Program-made: the position numbers and the translations under genes
Part shown: positions 14,267 to 29,200 of the stretch, in pieces
How the letters are laid out: each line of letters begins with the position of its first letter
How positions within the stretch are numbered: the stretch's first letter is position 1
Source of the DNA: Oryzias latipes
Taxonomy: Eukaryota; Chordata; Actinopteri; Beloniformes; Adrianichthyidae
Direction: 5' to 3'
Length of the DNA: 64,000 nucleotides
Assembly: GCF_002234675.1 (NCBI RefSeq)
Contig: NC_019866.2
Location: 13,297,261-13,361,260 of the forward strand
Notes under the pieces: generated by a model
Database searches by the model: none
Told to the model about the DNA's origin: nothing
The model's input: only the letters and a program-made list of their open reading frames with translations

Positions 14267-17200
14267 AAAAACACAAAATCCCCCGGCGGCCGCATCGGAA
14301 ATAAATACAGTTACAACGTACTATTCTTTGTTAAAAATGACAACAACTAACAACTACATATCTAACTTGTGAACTAACTATAGGTGTTGTAGATTGACTG
14401 TGTGTGTGAGCGCGGAGCGTGACATAGGAGGAAGGTGCGCACACGTGTGTTAGGGGTGCGTGTTGATTCTTCTGCAGCGGACCGCTCTGGAGCTGCACGC
14501 AAGTTTCACCTGTGCTCTCTGGTACAGACATTTTCTCAGAATATTATTTATTGCCCAGTAATAAACAGACTGCAGACACTGTCACCTTTCCGGTAGCAGT
14601 GAAGCCTGACACCCATGAAGAACACGGGGCAGGAGGCTCCGCCTTTGTTTATACAGACACGTAACGTAACGTTACGCTGCAAAAAATAGTTCCCAAACAA
14701 AACATGTAGTGATTTTCATGGAAATCTAACAGCGCGCGTTCATGTTTGGTGTTACGGATTGAAGGAGGACAGTAAGACCCCCCCCCCCCCCTCCAACACA
14801 AAATCCTCCGGTGGGCGGCCGTGTCGCGCACTTAGGAACGCACGCAGCTTGTAATGGAAATGAATACAATGGAAATTAATAATTAGAAAGCAGTAAATTT
14901 GTCGTATTTTCTCACGAGACGGAAACTTCTGTTGTAGAATAAGGATGTGTGCTTCTGAAAGCGCGCGCCTGTTTGTGTAAAGGGAGCCGCGTGCCACGTG
15001 CAGCGCGAAGGCAGACACTGAGAGCATGCGCGGTGGGAGAAAAGGAGACAACAGTCTGAAAGAAAGTCCGAACACAGGACTAGCAGAAAAAGGAAATTAT
15101 CAGCAAAGATGAATGTGTTTATTATAGTTCCAAACACGCACCATATGCAAAACGTAAAAAAAAAAAAAGTGCGTAAAAAAAGTGCGGTGATGCGGTGATG
15201 AGGTCATCACCGCGGTGATGCGGTTATCGTCACAGCCCTAGTATCGACTATTGAGTTAAACTTTTGTTATTGACCAAAAACTTATTTTCCACCATAATTT
15301 AAAAATAAATACTTTTAAAATCAGACAACGTGGTGTTCTGGATTTTTTTTTTCTCATTTTGTCTCTCATAGTCTAAGTATACCTATGATGAAAATTACAG
15401 GTCTCTCTCATCTTCTTTAGTAAGTGAACTTGCACATTGCTGGCTAACTAAATACTTTTTTTTACCCCACTCTATATAGTCGTAGAGTTAAAAAATCATT
15501 GAATACATGTCAAGATTAAAGCCAATAAGAAATATTTCACTCTAAACTTTAAGGTTGGAGATAGTTTCACAGCATTCATTCATCTTCTGTTTATTCCCTT
15601 TCGGGGTCACGGGGCTGCCGGAGCCCATCCCGGCCACTTGTGGGCGAAGTTGCAGGGTAGAGTGTCCACAATCACACACCCACGCACTCTCACATTCACA
15701 GCTAGGGACAATTTAGAGTAACCAATTAACCTATGAAGCATGTTTTTGGACGTTGGGATGAAGCCAGAGTCCCCAGAGAAAACCCACGCATGCATGGGGA
15801 GAACATGCAAACTCCACACAGAAAGGTCCCCCATTGATGTTCTAGTTCAGGTCCCCCAGCCGGGACTTGAAACGGGGGCCTTCTTGCTGTGAGGCAAGAG
15901 CGCTAACCACTGCCCCACCGTGCAGCTCACACATTTTCAGCATTTTTAACCCAATCTGGCAGCTGGATCTACAGGAGAGGAATAGGAGATTTATGTGGAC
16001 CTCTTGTTTAAATGACAAAGGAAACAGACATCTGGAAGAAAAAAATGCTAGAATCTATGTTTCAACATCCCTTTTGGGTTGAAATGTTTCTAATATTTAA
16101 AAAACAAACAAAACTAAAGTCTGTTCTTGTGACATGTTCAATACACAAGATAAAAGGTTCTGAATGAATTTGACCCGACAGCTCATCGCAGTGGTGCTGT
16201 TGGCCAGTACAATGTGTTCCAGTATAATGAGGGTAAGTGAATCTCTGAGGTTTTATGACTTTAGATCAGCTTAAATCAAAAAGCATAAAAAAAGAAGTAT
16301 GACTGTAACACATGTAGGAATATATTTAACAAGGAAATACTGTTATCTCTGATGTCAGATGTTACCCTAGCTAATTTTTTTCAAATTGTTGTGATGCGCC
16401 ATGACTTTAGCTGTCTATAAACCGCAAAACTGAAACAACTCATTTAAAAAAAAAGAAGAAGAAAAAAAAAGATCTCAAAACAAGATTTGGTCCACAGCCG
16501 GTACTTCTTTTATCAGTGGTATTTTCATTAAATTGCTATTTCAATAGATTTTCCAGCCTGACAGACATTTATAAAACCTGCATAATTGAGCCTTGTGTGA
16601 TAACAGTGACTCACCACCCACACAGCCCCAAAGAACTGTGCAGCAGCCTTGTCTGATATCATCACAGACAGGTAGAGAATGCATTAAGTGACATGCAACA
16701 TGCCAAGCAAATAGGACGATGCGCCAATATCCAGTCATGTTATGTAAGAATAATTTCTGCAGCATATGTTGTGCTTAAAGCAGGGTCTGGCTTGTGCCTG
16801 CTGAAAATCCCACTGTCAAGGAGAGACAAAAAAGTAAAGACAAAGGCAATGTGATGGTTGATGACTATCATCAATTTGAACTTTTATCACAGCTCTTGCA
16901 ATTGCACAGCCGAGTTTCAGTCCTGTGAATCCTCTTCTAACAATTCTTCATTTCAAAGAGGTTAAAAAGAAAGCACATTTTATTCAAGGTCCAACTCCAA
17001 TCCTCTCCTGATGTATTGTAAAGATGTTTGTTTATTATTTTTTAGGACATAGTTTATGCAGAGCAGCAGGAGTTCATTACAAATTTGCCTCCAAGTTGTG
17101 GGCGGGACGTCTGGCGCAGAGTAAGCCCGTCATCCATCTGTTTACACGCTCTCCTGTTAGCTTCCAGCCCCTCAAAATCCCCACCTAACATTACCGGTGC

Positions 17201-20200
17201 AACAAAATGGCGAGCAATATTGCAGCTATCCAGCTGTACAGTTATGTTCCAGATGCCAGCTCAGACGTGGAAAATGAAGACGTACACTAATCTATTTGTC
17301 AGCAAGTGGATGGATCAGAATGGAGCAGAGGAGGGAGGTTGTGGCCCACCCACTTTAGCGTCTACATCACAAACCCAACCTTTTTCAAACAGCATTAATT
17401 GTCTGGTCCCGATTCACAAGAAATTGAATTAAAAAATGCTTAGAAATGTTATTTTAAGCTTAATCTTTTTTATATGTGTCCTCCATCACAAAAATGACAC
17501 AAGAACATGTTACAAACACAAAAAACACATCTTTCATTAGAGTGGGTCTTAAAGGAATCAAACTTGTTCATTAAACAGTGATTTGAGCATATTCTTAACA
17601 CATTGGAGACAAACAGCAAATAATCAGACTAATCATCCTCAAAACACTGCAGATCAGCCTTTCAATGCTGGAGAGAAGAAACTCCTGGTTTTGGCAGCAA
17701 TGGTAGATCTTCCAGGGGGGCAGAAGAGATTTAAAATCTGTATTTTTGGCTCTGTGTCACTGTGGGAATAAGCAAAGGAGCGCAGAAACTGACAGGCAAG
17801 AACTGGGAGGGTGTGTGGAGGTGGATTAGAAAATTGGATCTGAAGAAAAAGATTTGGGTTTAAAAAAAAAGACCTTGTAACTGGTTGATCAATTGATAAA
17901 TAAAGTTAGAGTACAAAGACAAATTGAGGTGACAAGCTTCCAGTAAGTGATGCTTGTGCAGAAAAGTCTGCAGTAGAAAAGCTTTAACATAAACACAGAG
18001 AGCAACACAGCTGGCAGTCATTATGCAGGGGAGACGCAAGTGTCTGCCAGCCTAACCTCCGAATGCCTTTCAATGCCTGTCTACTCTCTACTAATCACCC
18101 CCCAGGGCATAAACTCTGCCTGCTTGACTGAGAATGCGTTTAGTGCACATTTACTCTATTATGTTTTTGTTTTTTGTTTTTTTGGCACTAAAGCATCTGC
18201 TGTCGGTGACCATACAGACTCCACATCTGAAACTATGGTAGTGTCAATCAAACAGACTCTGAGGTCCTGAAGTTACCACACAAATGCTCAAAAACAGTAT
18301 GGGCTGGAATGAAACCCAACCGCCTTGTTTGTTTGAACCATGTGTTGAAAACTCCATGGGGCTCCAGGGGAGAGTTTTGACAAGTGGGGGGACAAAAAAA
18401 AAAAAAATCAAGGGGGTTGCAATGTTTTCCCCTTCTGTCAGCAAAATGACTTGTCACCAGGAACATTTTCAGTTATCAGCAGAGGATGCTTTGTTTTTTG
18501 CTTTTTTTTATTTTTACAAAAACTGAGAGCCACATGTGGGGAGAAGTAGCAGGAACAGCTGGAAACCAATGAAAACAAAAACTTCATTTTTTGCTTGCTC
18601 ATGTGGAAAATTCACCCACAAATCAGACTTAGAGGAGAAGAAACAAAACAAAACATATGGAATGTTTCTCCACCACAACAAAACATTTTATTTTCAGCTG
18701 TAAATCTATGCATGTTCTGACCACAGTGACCTTATTCCATAAGAAAGTGTTGCTTCTATTTTGTTCACTGTTAGTGTACATATGATGAAGAAAAATGTTC
18801 AAAATCAAACCAAAGCTCTTATTTTACTTTGTATTAACGTAAAACTTGTTTTTAAACAGAAATATCCATCCCAGATGGCCAGATACCTTCACTTTTGGAA
18901 TAAAATGTTTAAAGTCCCACTCCAATCATCTTTTTATTTATTTTAAAAGTGTTCCCAGTGGTTTTTCAATTACGATTCTGCCATTTTTAGCCAATATCAA
19001 CAAACCTGCGTGGTTTTCTTGGACATAGTTTCTGCAGAATGGCAGTGGTAAATTAGAGATTTGCCTCTGAATTGTGTGCGGGACTGTTGGAACAGAGCCT
19101 GTCTATAATCTAAATGAAGAAATGCTCAGAAAATAAATTTTAAGCGTAACTATCTTTACATCATCTCCATCATCAGAAAAATGGCAACACGAACACGTTA
19201 AAAACACCAAAATCATCACTTTCATTGGAGTGGATCTTTTAATGAATGCAGAGAATTTAGGATATTTGCAGAATAAACTGCTACCTTAAGGAGATTTGAA
19301 ATTATTTACAAAAAACTGCAGTTTTGATTTTAAGTGTCATTACTGCTTTTTTTTTTGCTGTTGTTGGACATGTGGAACTGAACAGAATGAAGCAGGTGTA
19401 GAAACTAGACGAAACAATGAGGGCTCTTTGTTTAACATTTGGCTCTTAAATAAAAACTGTTGAGTGAAAAGTGAGCTGTGTAGAGGCAATGGGAGCTGTG
19501 CTTCCACATTAGGGAGAGGTCAGTTGATAATCTTTTTATCTTAAGAAGTTGTTTTTAAGGATGTTTCCTTTTGTCTGAAATGCAGCTGGAAAAAAACTCA
19601 GATCCTGGAGGCCGGTGTGTTCTCCATGGAGCATTTTTTGGAAGGAATCAAGTGGTTTCTGGAAAAGAGGGTTATTCATGGGGATCCTCAGTGGCTTTGG
19701 TACAAGACATATGGTGCAGCCTCTCCTATGTGCACACACGGGAAGCAGATGAGAACTTTTCTACTGTTTTAGCGCTACTAAAACTGGAATAAATGTTTTA
19801 TTGGTCTTGTCATCGACGAACAGCTTGTTAGCCTTGATGGTTGTAAAAATCAGCTTCTTGTCCAGATAGACGGACTGATCCATTTACATCTATGTAATCA
19901 GTAAACATGACAAGGCTGAAACACAGGAGTATGAAGTGTTGAGGTGATGCTGAAAAGAGGACATCTTTGGCAAATAAAAACCAAATTGAAACGTCATGCA
20001 GCTGCAACAGCTGCTCGGTTGGGATTGAAAACAAGTAAAACAGCTTGAAGAAGAAAAACCAGTTAGTCCTGGTAGTCCTCTGACCATCATTTAATAAACA
20101 TTTTCACCAAAACTGCCAGTTAGATATTTTCTGACTTTTTCTTATTTAATAGTTTATTGAATTCACATTGTGCACTGTTCTTTTCTTCCTAATCATGAAT

Positions 20201-23200
20201 TTGAATCACCTCATCACCTTAGTTTGCTTTGCTTTATGAAGACCATTTCGTTTACTGAACTGAACCAGGCTTAGTTTTCTCAACAAGACCTTTGGTTCGG
20301 GAGGTCCGCAATCTGAATCGAACTGTGCCTGTTTGGCTTGTGTCACAGGTCGGATGAACTTTTAGACCAGTGTGAAAGCATATTATAGGTTTGTAAAGGG
20401 TTGTTTGTGACAAGTTGGAGATAAAAAAAAGGAGAATTTGACGCTTAGTCTTGCACAATAAGGTCAAATCTGAGAGTCAATGTAACATTTTTAACAAAAC
20501 AAACTCAGCATATATAGTAATAAAGTTGTCTTTTCTAATTTATTGTAGGGATGCACAGTAGTGTAGTGGTTAGCCGTCTTGCTTCGCAGCCACAAAGGGT
20601 TGAATCCCAGCTGGGATATTTTTGTGTTTTTTTTCCTGGCACTCCAGCTTCCTCCCACAGTCCAAAAACATACTGCATAGGTTAACTAGTTATTCTAAAT
20701 TGTCCCTGGATGTGAATGTGAGCATGTGGCCCTGCGACAGACTGGCTACCTATTCAGGGTGTACCCAACAGTAGCTGGAATAGGCTCCAGCAACCCTGTG
20801 ACCCTGAAAGGGTTAGAGCCGGTTTGGAAAATGGATGGATGGGTAACGCAGTCAAGTGAGATACCAGCCTTAGAGAGGATGGTACTGACTGCAAAACTAA
20901 AGTCAACAAAGAGCAGCTCAGAAACCTCTATGTGTTCAGGTGGGTCAGAGTCTCTGCCTTCTTCTACAGACTTTCTGTAAACAGACTGATGTGTCTAAAG
21001 TCAAACAGTAATTTGCGTAACTGTAAATCTGTTTGCCTGCAAGAGAACAATGTGTAGTTTTAAAACTCCATCAGTAAAAAGTTTAATAAAAGGACAACAA
21101 AATAAAACAAAAAGCATTGAAGTTAGTTTGTGTGTCTGCACTCATGCAATGTTTTCATTTCCTCTCCTGAAAGCAGCTGCTGCCAGGAGCTTTGACAGGT
21201 GATGAAACCAGATCTCAGGTGGCTGAATAATTAAACGGTGGCCTACTGTGATGGATAGATCGTGACCGCTGTTAACCCTTTCACAGCCAAGGATCACTCA
21301 CTCACTATTGGCTCACCATGCCATGAAGTTTGCTTGACCATGCATGAGAGCATGTGTGTTCCTCTGATGCCTACCCTTGATTTTCTAAGAAGACACAGGA
21401 AAAAGTCTGCTGAACCCCTTTGATTTTTACTTTATTACTTTATGAGGCAAATAAAAGATAAAATGTCAAAAATGTAAATAATAGCTAAAGAAAAGACTTA
21501 TAATGTATCAAATATAAAAGATGAGTCGATCATTTGGCAAATTTGACTATAACTTCAATCAATTCATAATAAAGCAAAGTTGTTCTGCATGTAAAAACTT
21601 AGCTCTGAAAACTAACATAATCTTTTTTCTTTGCTACCGTCTTCCTGTACAGGCTCATGTGGGTGCTGGAGCCTATCCCAGCCGTAATCAGGACTGTGAC
21701 AGGAAAACACCCTGGCTGGCTACAAAAACGACTTGTTTTCCAACTGAGTTTATGATGGAGAAACTGCAAAATATATAAAAAAAGTTGAAAAACAGCATTA
21801 ATGTTAAAATTACGACCATTTTCCGATCTTCAGCAGTGTGATTACTAAATATATACCTAGGCCATAACTTAAAAAAAAAAAAAAACTTAAAATAAAGTTA
21901 ATAATAAATAATTAATAAAATAGGCTTTCCCTTTTTATAGATGAACCTTTTACTTGAGAGAGGCGGTTTTCATAGTCTCAGCATTGGGATTCATATTTAG
22001 GGCTTCACTGTCGTTTTACATTGAGTCATAGTTATTAAATAAAATAATGTGTGTGTAAAGACTAATTTCTTTATTTTCAACCCTATTAGATACACTATCC
22101 GTCTTCAAAAAGTGCAGAACCCAAAAGCAGATGGTTCAAAACAGCTTTATCAAATTTAGAAAATTGATATCTTAAGATTTCTGACCTTGAACCTAAACGG
22201 TAAGTCTCGATCCTACATGCAGCTGCTTCATTATTTCTCAATCTGAAGGAGGGAAAAACTCAGATCTCACAGTGAGCGAGAAAGACACAGAGAGGAATTG
22301 ACAAACAGCTGGACAGAGGCAGAAAAACAAATATAAGAAAAGTGAGATTTGAAAAAAAAAAGGGTTTAAAACTCTTTAGAGAGGAGAAGGGTGTACCAGG
22401 TACAAAAAAATATGGCAGAATTAATAGAACACCAAAGTCTGGGTACAGATCCCAAAAACCAGCACTTTTTCCCACGTGTGTTGTTCTGCATTGCATAACA
22501 GCTTTGTGATAAGACAAACAGCTGCTTGAGTACTGCTCTACCAGGACAGAGCTAAAGTGGGGATCTGTTAACAAAGTCCCATGCTCCTCTGCAGCATGTG
22601 TGCATCTACCTGCCGGGTCAGAGGAAGGAATGCTGAAGTAGAAAGAAAAAAAGCAGAGTAAATGGATGTACCAGAACAAAAGATGGAAAGACGAAGCAGG
22701 AGCCAAAACAGATGCACAACAGCTCTTATAAATGTTTGCTTAATGGTTTTTTGAGGTTATTACATGAACTCAAACCAAGAATTTGAGCATGATGGATCCA
22801 GAAAGTTATAGAATTAAGACTTGAACTTAAGTTTCAAATTTTGGACAGCTGTGTTTGCTCCATTGTCATACAATAAGAAGGCATAAAAAAAGGAATCCTG
22901 CAAAAACAATATCTTGACAAGTTCACAAAGTATCTTATAAATTCTTACAATACTTACAATTGTGCCTAAAAAAACATTTGTTTGAATTTTATCTCTGAAA
23001 GCTGACCAGATTTGCTGAAAAGTTCATTAAAAAAAGGCATACTTGTGTTTTTTTGTGAACAACACGTGATGCTTTTGAATATTTGAATAAATGAGGTAGT
23101 ATTATGCTAGCTGTGCTGCATTTGAACACTCAGTTGCAATGTTTAGGTAAGGGTAAACATGCTCTGAGCTAAGATGACATATAGATCTTCTGCTAAAAGG

Positions 23201-26200
23201 AAGACTGCTCCAACATAACAGGTTTGCCTCTAAAAGCTGTTTGTGGTTTATCCCTGGATCTGTGGAGTCCAGATAAACGGCATTCAAAACCAGGCTGCAT
23301 GTCTTTTGATTATTGATTGAATGCAGATATTTGGGTAACAAAAAAGCTTATCATTAACGAACAAAGTCTCTTGGTTTTGAGTTTGTGTTCAAACAAATGC
23401 TTCCTCGTTCTTGAGCTACAGAAACCTCAACAGAACTTCAAATATCGTAGTTTTTTGTTTGAATGTCTATTAGTAATTGTCTCATTTTCTAAAACGGATA
23501 AATGCATGCTAGTGGACAACAAATAGTCATGGTAAATTCAAATTAAAATGGATAACAAACAATTAAAACAAAAACACATGTCATCTTGCAAATAGGATAA
23601 AGAAAAAGTCACAGGCAGCTTGCATGACCTGAATGTGTGTTGGAGGAGTTGCTAAAGCAGATTTTGGTTGTCATTTCATGCACGGTTAAGATTCCTGCAC
23701 CATTTCATTTCTAACGAGATCTGTGTAGTCTAGAGAGCAGTGGTCCCAAACCGTGGACCGGTAAAAAAGAGTGACATGTTTATTTTTTTATCTGCAGCCC
23801 AGTACCAAACGACCCAAGGACCTGCACAGGTCGGTGACCCAGGGGTTTGGGACCACTGATCTAGAGACCAAACCATCACTGAGTAAAGAAAATACATTTT
23901 TAATTAGCTACACAGATGATTGTGTCACTCTCTCTTTTACTAAAAATGCTGCTGTAACTAAGCCAAAAGTCAAATTAAAAGAGGTTCATATGCCACTTGA
24001 GAGTTTTAAAAGTGTGCTTAAGTTTTAAAATTTTTCCTTTTGTATGAACTCCAGATCTGGTGCTAACCAGGACATCAGTGCTCCATTCAGTCCTTCAAAG
24101 TTCAGATTGCCTAAAAAACAGCTTTTAGTGGACAGCTTTTTGTGCTGACACATCTGTCTGTCGACAGCAGCATTGTTTCCTCAGAGTGCATGATGGGTGT
24201 CACTTAGAAGCAGCCACATCAGTACGCTGCCGGTTTTCCGGTTTTAGTATTAGTGATATCATGCAAAAACAGAAAAAGAAAAGCAGACAGGTGATTTAAA
24301 GCCATACGGCCAACGTTCATCCGAGCCTTTACACTCCCCGCCCCTTATTTTTTCACTTCTTTTTAGTCTTTCAATGGCTCAAAAACACATTAGTTCATTT
24401 GCATTTGAAGGCCTGCTAACCTGTCTGCACTGATTACTTTCTGAGCAGGCTGTTGTGCAGCCTAACTACTCCCTAGAGAAAAGTATGTCTGTTTTTTTTT
24501 TTAATATGCTGCCTGTTTTTCATAAGGGATGGGAAACCTGGCAGATGACGGTGATACCATGTTCTGGGTGTGTGTGCGTCCACACCCGTGTTATCAGTGA
24601 GTGGCAGATATCCTCTGGTACACGTGGTGGAGAACTGGCAAAAGTTCTCATTTTGTTCAGGATGCAGAACGGCCTTTTGCATCTTTGCCCAGACGCATTG
24701 GAAACCAATTATTTTTCATTCATCAAATTATTTCACCAAAACAAGTTTTTTATAGTTTGACTGAAATGTAAAAAAGAAATGGTAGAAATGTTAGATATTT
24801 CAGCTCTCTCCTGCGTATCAATTGTGCTCAAAGATTTTAAATAAGATTTAGGTGTCTAAATATAGTTGCAATCCTCTGTAAAGTAGTCGGGAAAAAATCT
24901 AGACTATAATAATTAAAGGCAGCAAAAATATTTATTAAAATGAAAGAAAATAGGTATGTCTGAATTCCCAGTCTAACCTCTATATAGTGCACTTTATAGT
25001 GCTTTCGCCATTTTGTAGTGCTGTCCGAATCTACAATTCCAAAATCCAGTGCTCTGGAAATTTTCCAGAGGTGCATCGATGCTCACCAGATCGGCGAAAT
25101 ATAGACCACGATGCATTGCGTTGGAACAAACTTTGACCAAAAACATGTATTTAAATGTATTTTTTTTGATAAACTATCAACGTTTTTATCTTCAGAAGAC
25201 AGTGGACTCATAAATAATCGTCGCAAAAGGCTCATTTTACTTTTATTTTAACTCTGTGAAATCGTTGACGTCATATCTGCCGTAAAAAAAAAAAAAAAGA
25301 TGTAGTGAGAACGGTGTCCGAATTGATTCTAAAATTCACGGCACTACATAGTGCCGCACTATATCGTTTTTTAATAGTTAGGGGTTAGGGTGGGAATTCG
25401 GACACAACCAATGTCTTAAAAAATAGGAGCATGTCATGGTAACAAAACCCCCCCCCCACAAAAGGTCAGGCCCCATATGGAAACACAATTATAAAAAACA
25501 AACAAAAAAACTTATTTGGGGGATTTGGGAGGATTTACCAGAAAATAAAGAAAACTAACTGATTAAAAGCCCCTCCCATCACCTTCAGGGACAGATCTAA
25601 TTCATGTAGGTTGACGTTTTTTTGGAAGAAAACGACTCGTTGAGTGTGAGAGTAGCAGGCACCAAAGGGGCTGAGTATGGTGAGTCTTGGAGGGGAACAA
25701 GTGACTGAGTGTAACTACGCATTTTCAAAAGCAAGCTGAAGTGGCGAGTGCTTCAGCACGCCACCCCATGATCACAACCCGCAGACTGCAGGGGTTTAGT
25801 TTACGCAGTTTTGCCTTGTTCTAATGCATTTTTGTACAACTTATGTTGTTGTTTATGTGTTTAGAGTTTCTCTTTTTCTTTCCCGGTTTTACAGATTCGC
25901 TGGCAGAGCTTCTGCGTGGGCAGCACATCGATCAATCCTCAGTTTGGCTGAAGCCGACCCACACTCCTCGGCTATTTCCATATCTAACAAGTGACATTCA
26001 GAAAACCAGACCAAGAAAATCAAAGAGAAAGATTCTATTTACAAGAATAAACCTCAAAGCTTTTTACCAAGGAACTGATAGACTTCTTGATGACTGAAAG
26101 GCAGAAGTTTTTCTGACCCAGTAAAGGCTCCACAAAAGTAGTGCAAACTATAAATATTGCTGTCATTTGGGTCAAGCATTTGAGATGTTAAAGATGCTTC

Positions 26201-29200
26201 TGCTGTCATCCAAATCCCACCTAACAAGCAGGATTATGACAGTTTAAAAAATATAAAAATAAAGTCAAATTAAAACGGAAAATAAATAATAGAAAGTGGT
26301 CAAAATTGTTCAGGAGAAATATTTATGTAAATATTTATCTCCTTTCAACTGATATAATTCTAGATTTTGTTCTTTATGCAAGTAGCAAAAGAGCAAAACC
26401 AAAGGTGAAGTTGTTTTTGGCAAAGCTGAAATTTAAGAAAGCACATAGTTGCTGTTGCAACCATAAAATGAGGCGATGTTAGTTTGGTGCATGAAGACTG
26501 AACAAGAGCAACATTTCAGAAGTCTACATTAAAAAGTGGGGCATAAACTCAAACGTTTCTCCTCAGAATGACCACATTAACACTCAGAATTATTGGTTAT
26601 TCTGAATTTATATGATTGTTTTTTTACTAAAACATATTTTTTTATTTCTTCAAAAAAATGTATAACAATTTTGTTTAGATCTCCTTGATATTCCGTAATG
26701 ATGCTCTTAAGCAACAACACGGATAAAAACGTCAGTATTTTTTCTGCATATGAGCTGTTTCGTTCTTCATTATCCTTTTAGAACATCTATAAACACCCAA
26801 ACCTGTTAAAATGTCTCTAAATTAATTACAAAAAGGGCTCTTAATGAATGTTTCTCATCCAAAGAACATTATTACATAGTGATGACAACTTTAACAAGGA
26901 AATGTAAACTAGGAATTACATTTTGTGTCATACATCCACCAATTTTTGTCCTTTTATGCACTAAAAAGTTAAACCCAACTGTGACTTGGTTTTTGTTTGA
27001 TAAAATAGTTTAATAATCAGTAACAGTTATTCTATTTACAAGGTCACTTGAATAATTTGATAACTTGAGAACCTTGATTATGATTGGATATGTGGCTTGC
27101 ATGCAAATGAGCTGGACGTCAAACCTGCTTTTCTTCATATTTTTTCTTCCCTTCTGTTTTTCTATCTTTTTATGACTACATCTCCTGATTACCCAAGACA
27201 GCTAACTTATAAGTACTTCTGGAGTATTTCTGAATCATCATGAAATTGCAGCGTGCCAGTGACCACGACTGGAGCCCTCCTACAATAATATTTCTTCTGA
27301 TTTAGTATTTTGAATGTCTGCAGAGAACCAGTGAGGTCAGCTTCCTCTGGGTTACCAAGGGTAACATTTAAATACATTCAAGCTCTGCACGGGGAGATAA
27401 TACATAAATGTTCAGCTGTGCTCGCTCTCACATACCAACCCACACACCATTAGCACAATACATGCAGTTGTTCCTGTTTTTTGCATCGTATTATCTCCAC
27501 CAAAGTCCACATACATTAATTTGTAGAACACACATTCTCCAAGATTTGACCCTTTCCACATCCTCCATGTTTTCCCATCAGGAATGTGGTTGACTCTTCC
27601 TGCCTCACACACAAACTGAATGAAAGCCCCCTGATGTCACAGCATTGGTATTCAAAGCTGGGGGGTGTAGAGTAAAAATTCTAGTACAACTCCAGATGTT
27701 TTTTAAAAGGAGTGTTTTCTCACCCCCATCAGTCATTACAGAGCTATACTCTCACATATTTTTTCCTTTCATTCAAATGTTTGAAAACTTTCTATATTAG
27801 AAGATATTTGTCCACAATAAACAATGAGCTTTTTACTCATTAGTCAAATTTCAAATGAGATCAAATGAATAAACAGACATAAGTCTGAAAAAACAAACAG
27901 GTAAAATGCTTTTATCTTTAACAAAAAGCCACCTCCTTTATGACCGATCAAGCTGACTGGAGTTCTGACTCTTTCCAGACACTTCCTGGGAAGTGTGTTC
28001 CGCATTTGAGCTGACAGTCAACATCTTTTCTCGATTATCCCAGGGAAAACAAGAAACTGAGCCGGGGAACAGGAAGAAAACAACACGGGACTCCCACAGA
28101 GTCAGAGTCCTGACATACCTTTTTTTTTACAATCACAAACCAATAAACAGAGAGGATCGTTTTTTTCTTCTTCTAGGAGACAGCATCAAAGCCGCATGCA
28201 AAAGGAGTACTAAATGAGACATAGGAAAGACTTTGTTAATAAATAGAGACTATAAACACTGTCACAAATATTTGTTTTTATGTCAGTTATAAAATAATCT
28301 GTAAAAAAATCGATTAGTTTGGGTTAAACTCAAAAACTTTTTTGCAGGCTTCTAGCTCCATCCCCTCTTCTGTAAGTACTTTTACACGTGTTCATAATCC
28401 ATCAGGATTAGAACGCTTCTATCTCATGTGCATCCTCACAAAAAGACGTTTATGTAGACATATTACAACTCCAAAATATGCAGGTAACAGAATTATCCAT
28501 CTGGAATTCAAGTACTAGAAATTTTTGTGGAGAAAAAAGATGCACTTAACCTCATTGTGAGGTTTTTTCAATCATTTTGTCAAGATTTTTTTTCCTAAAA
28601 CACAAAGTGGTCACTCAGTCCCAATCCTTGCTGTAACCATAGTGATGACTTTCTGTGTTCCTCCTCACAGGCTCTGCGCTAAAGCAGCCAGAGCTTGTGA
28701 GGAGCAGCGCGGGAAAGAACAACAGCATAAAGAACAAAAAAAAAATCATCTCTGTCTGTTATGTGCGGACGAGTCAAAAACAAACAAAAAAATGAAATTT
28801 CTGATCAGGACCACAATGGAAGGAGAGAAACAAACAAACAAAAATTCCTGTTAAAAAACAACATTTTACATAAATTAAGGGAGAATATGGCAGTTTGTGC
28901 CTGAGAAGTGGAAAAGATTTGGCATATGCCTGACTCTAAACTTATTAGACAATCTTAAATGAAAGCCTCTGAGCTAATTCATGCATATTTATAATGTGCT
29001 TGTAAAGGTTAAAACACTTGCACCTCATTCCAAAAGAGAAACTGAGAAAGTTAAGCACACACAAGAAAATAACAAATAAAAAAGTTTGCCTAAATGTGTA
29101 AGGTTTGTCCCCATCTACAGATGATAGGCAGGGCAAACTGTCTTTAAACTAGGTAAAATTTGCAGACAAGATGGCACCTGACATTACTGTCCAGAAGCAG

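Larger units (their letters stand above)
13132..15472 (+). mobile_element. Dead Tc1/mariner-family transposon, interrupted by a hAT element
   Basis: The two ends are inverted copies (CACTGGGGCAAAATAGTATT on the left, GAGTGGGGTAAAAAAAAGTATT in reverse on the right), each flanked by TA. Inside is a decayed Tc1-type transposase. Removing the nested hAT copy (14161-15240) rejoins the Tc1 sequence around a single GTATCGAC. The remaining Tc1 length, about 1.25 kb, is shorter than a typical intact element of about 1.6 kb, so an internal piece is also missing. Confidence 0.88.

Noticed and set aside
22260..22706. A 148-codon minus-strand frame, rich in F, L and S
   Set aside because: Composition follows from the purine-rich plus strand. 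It has no domain, no splice support and sits in nherf2 intron 2.
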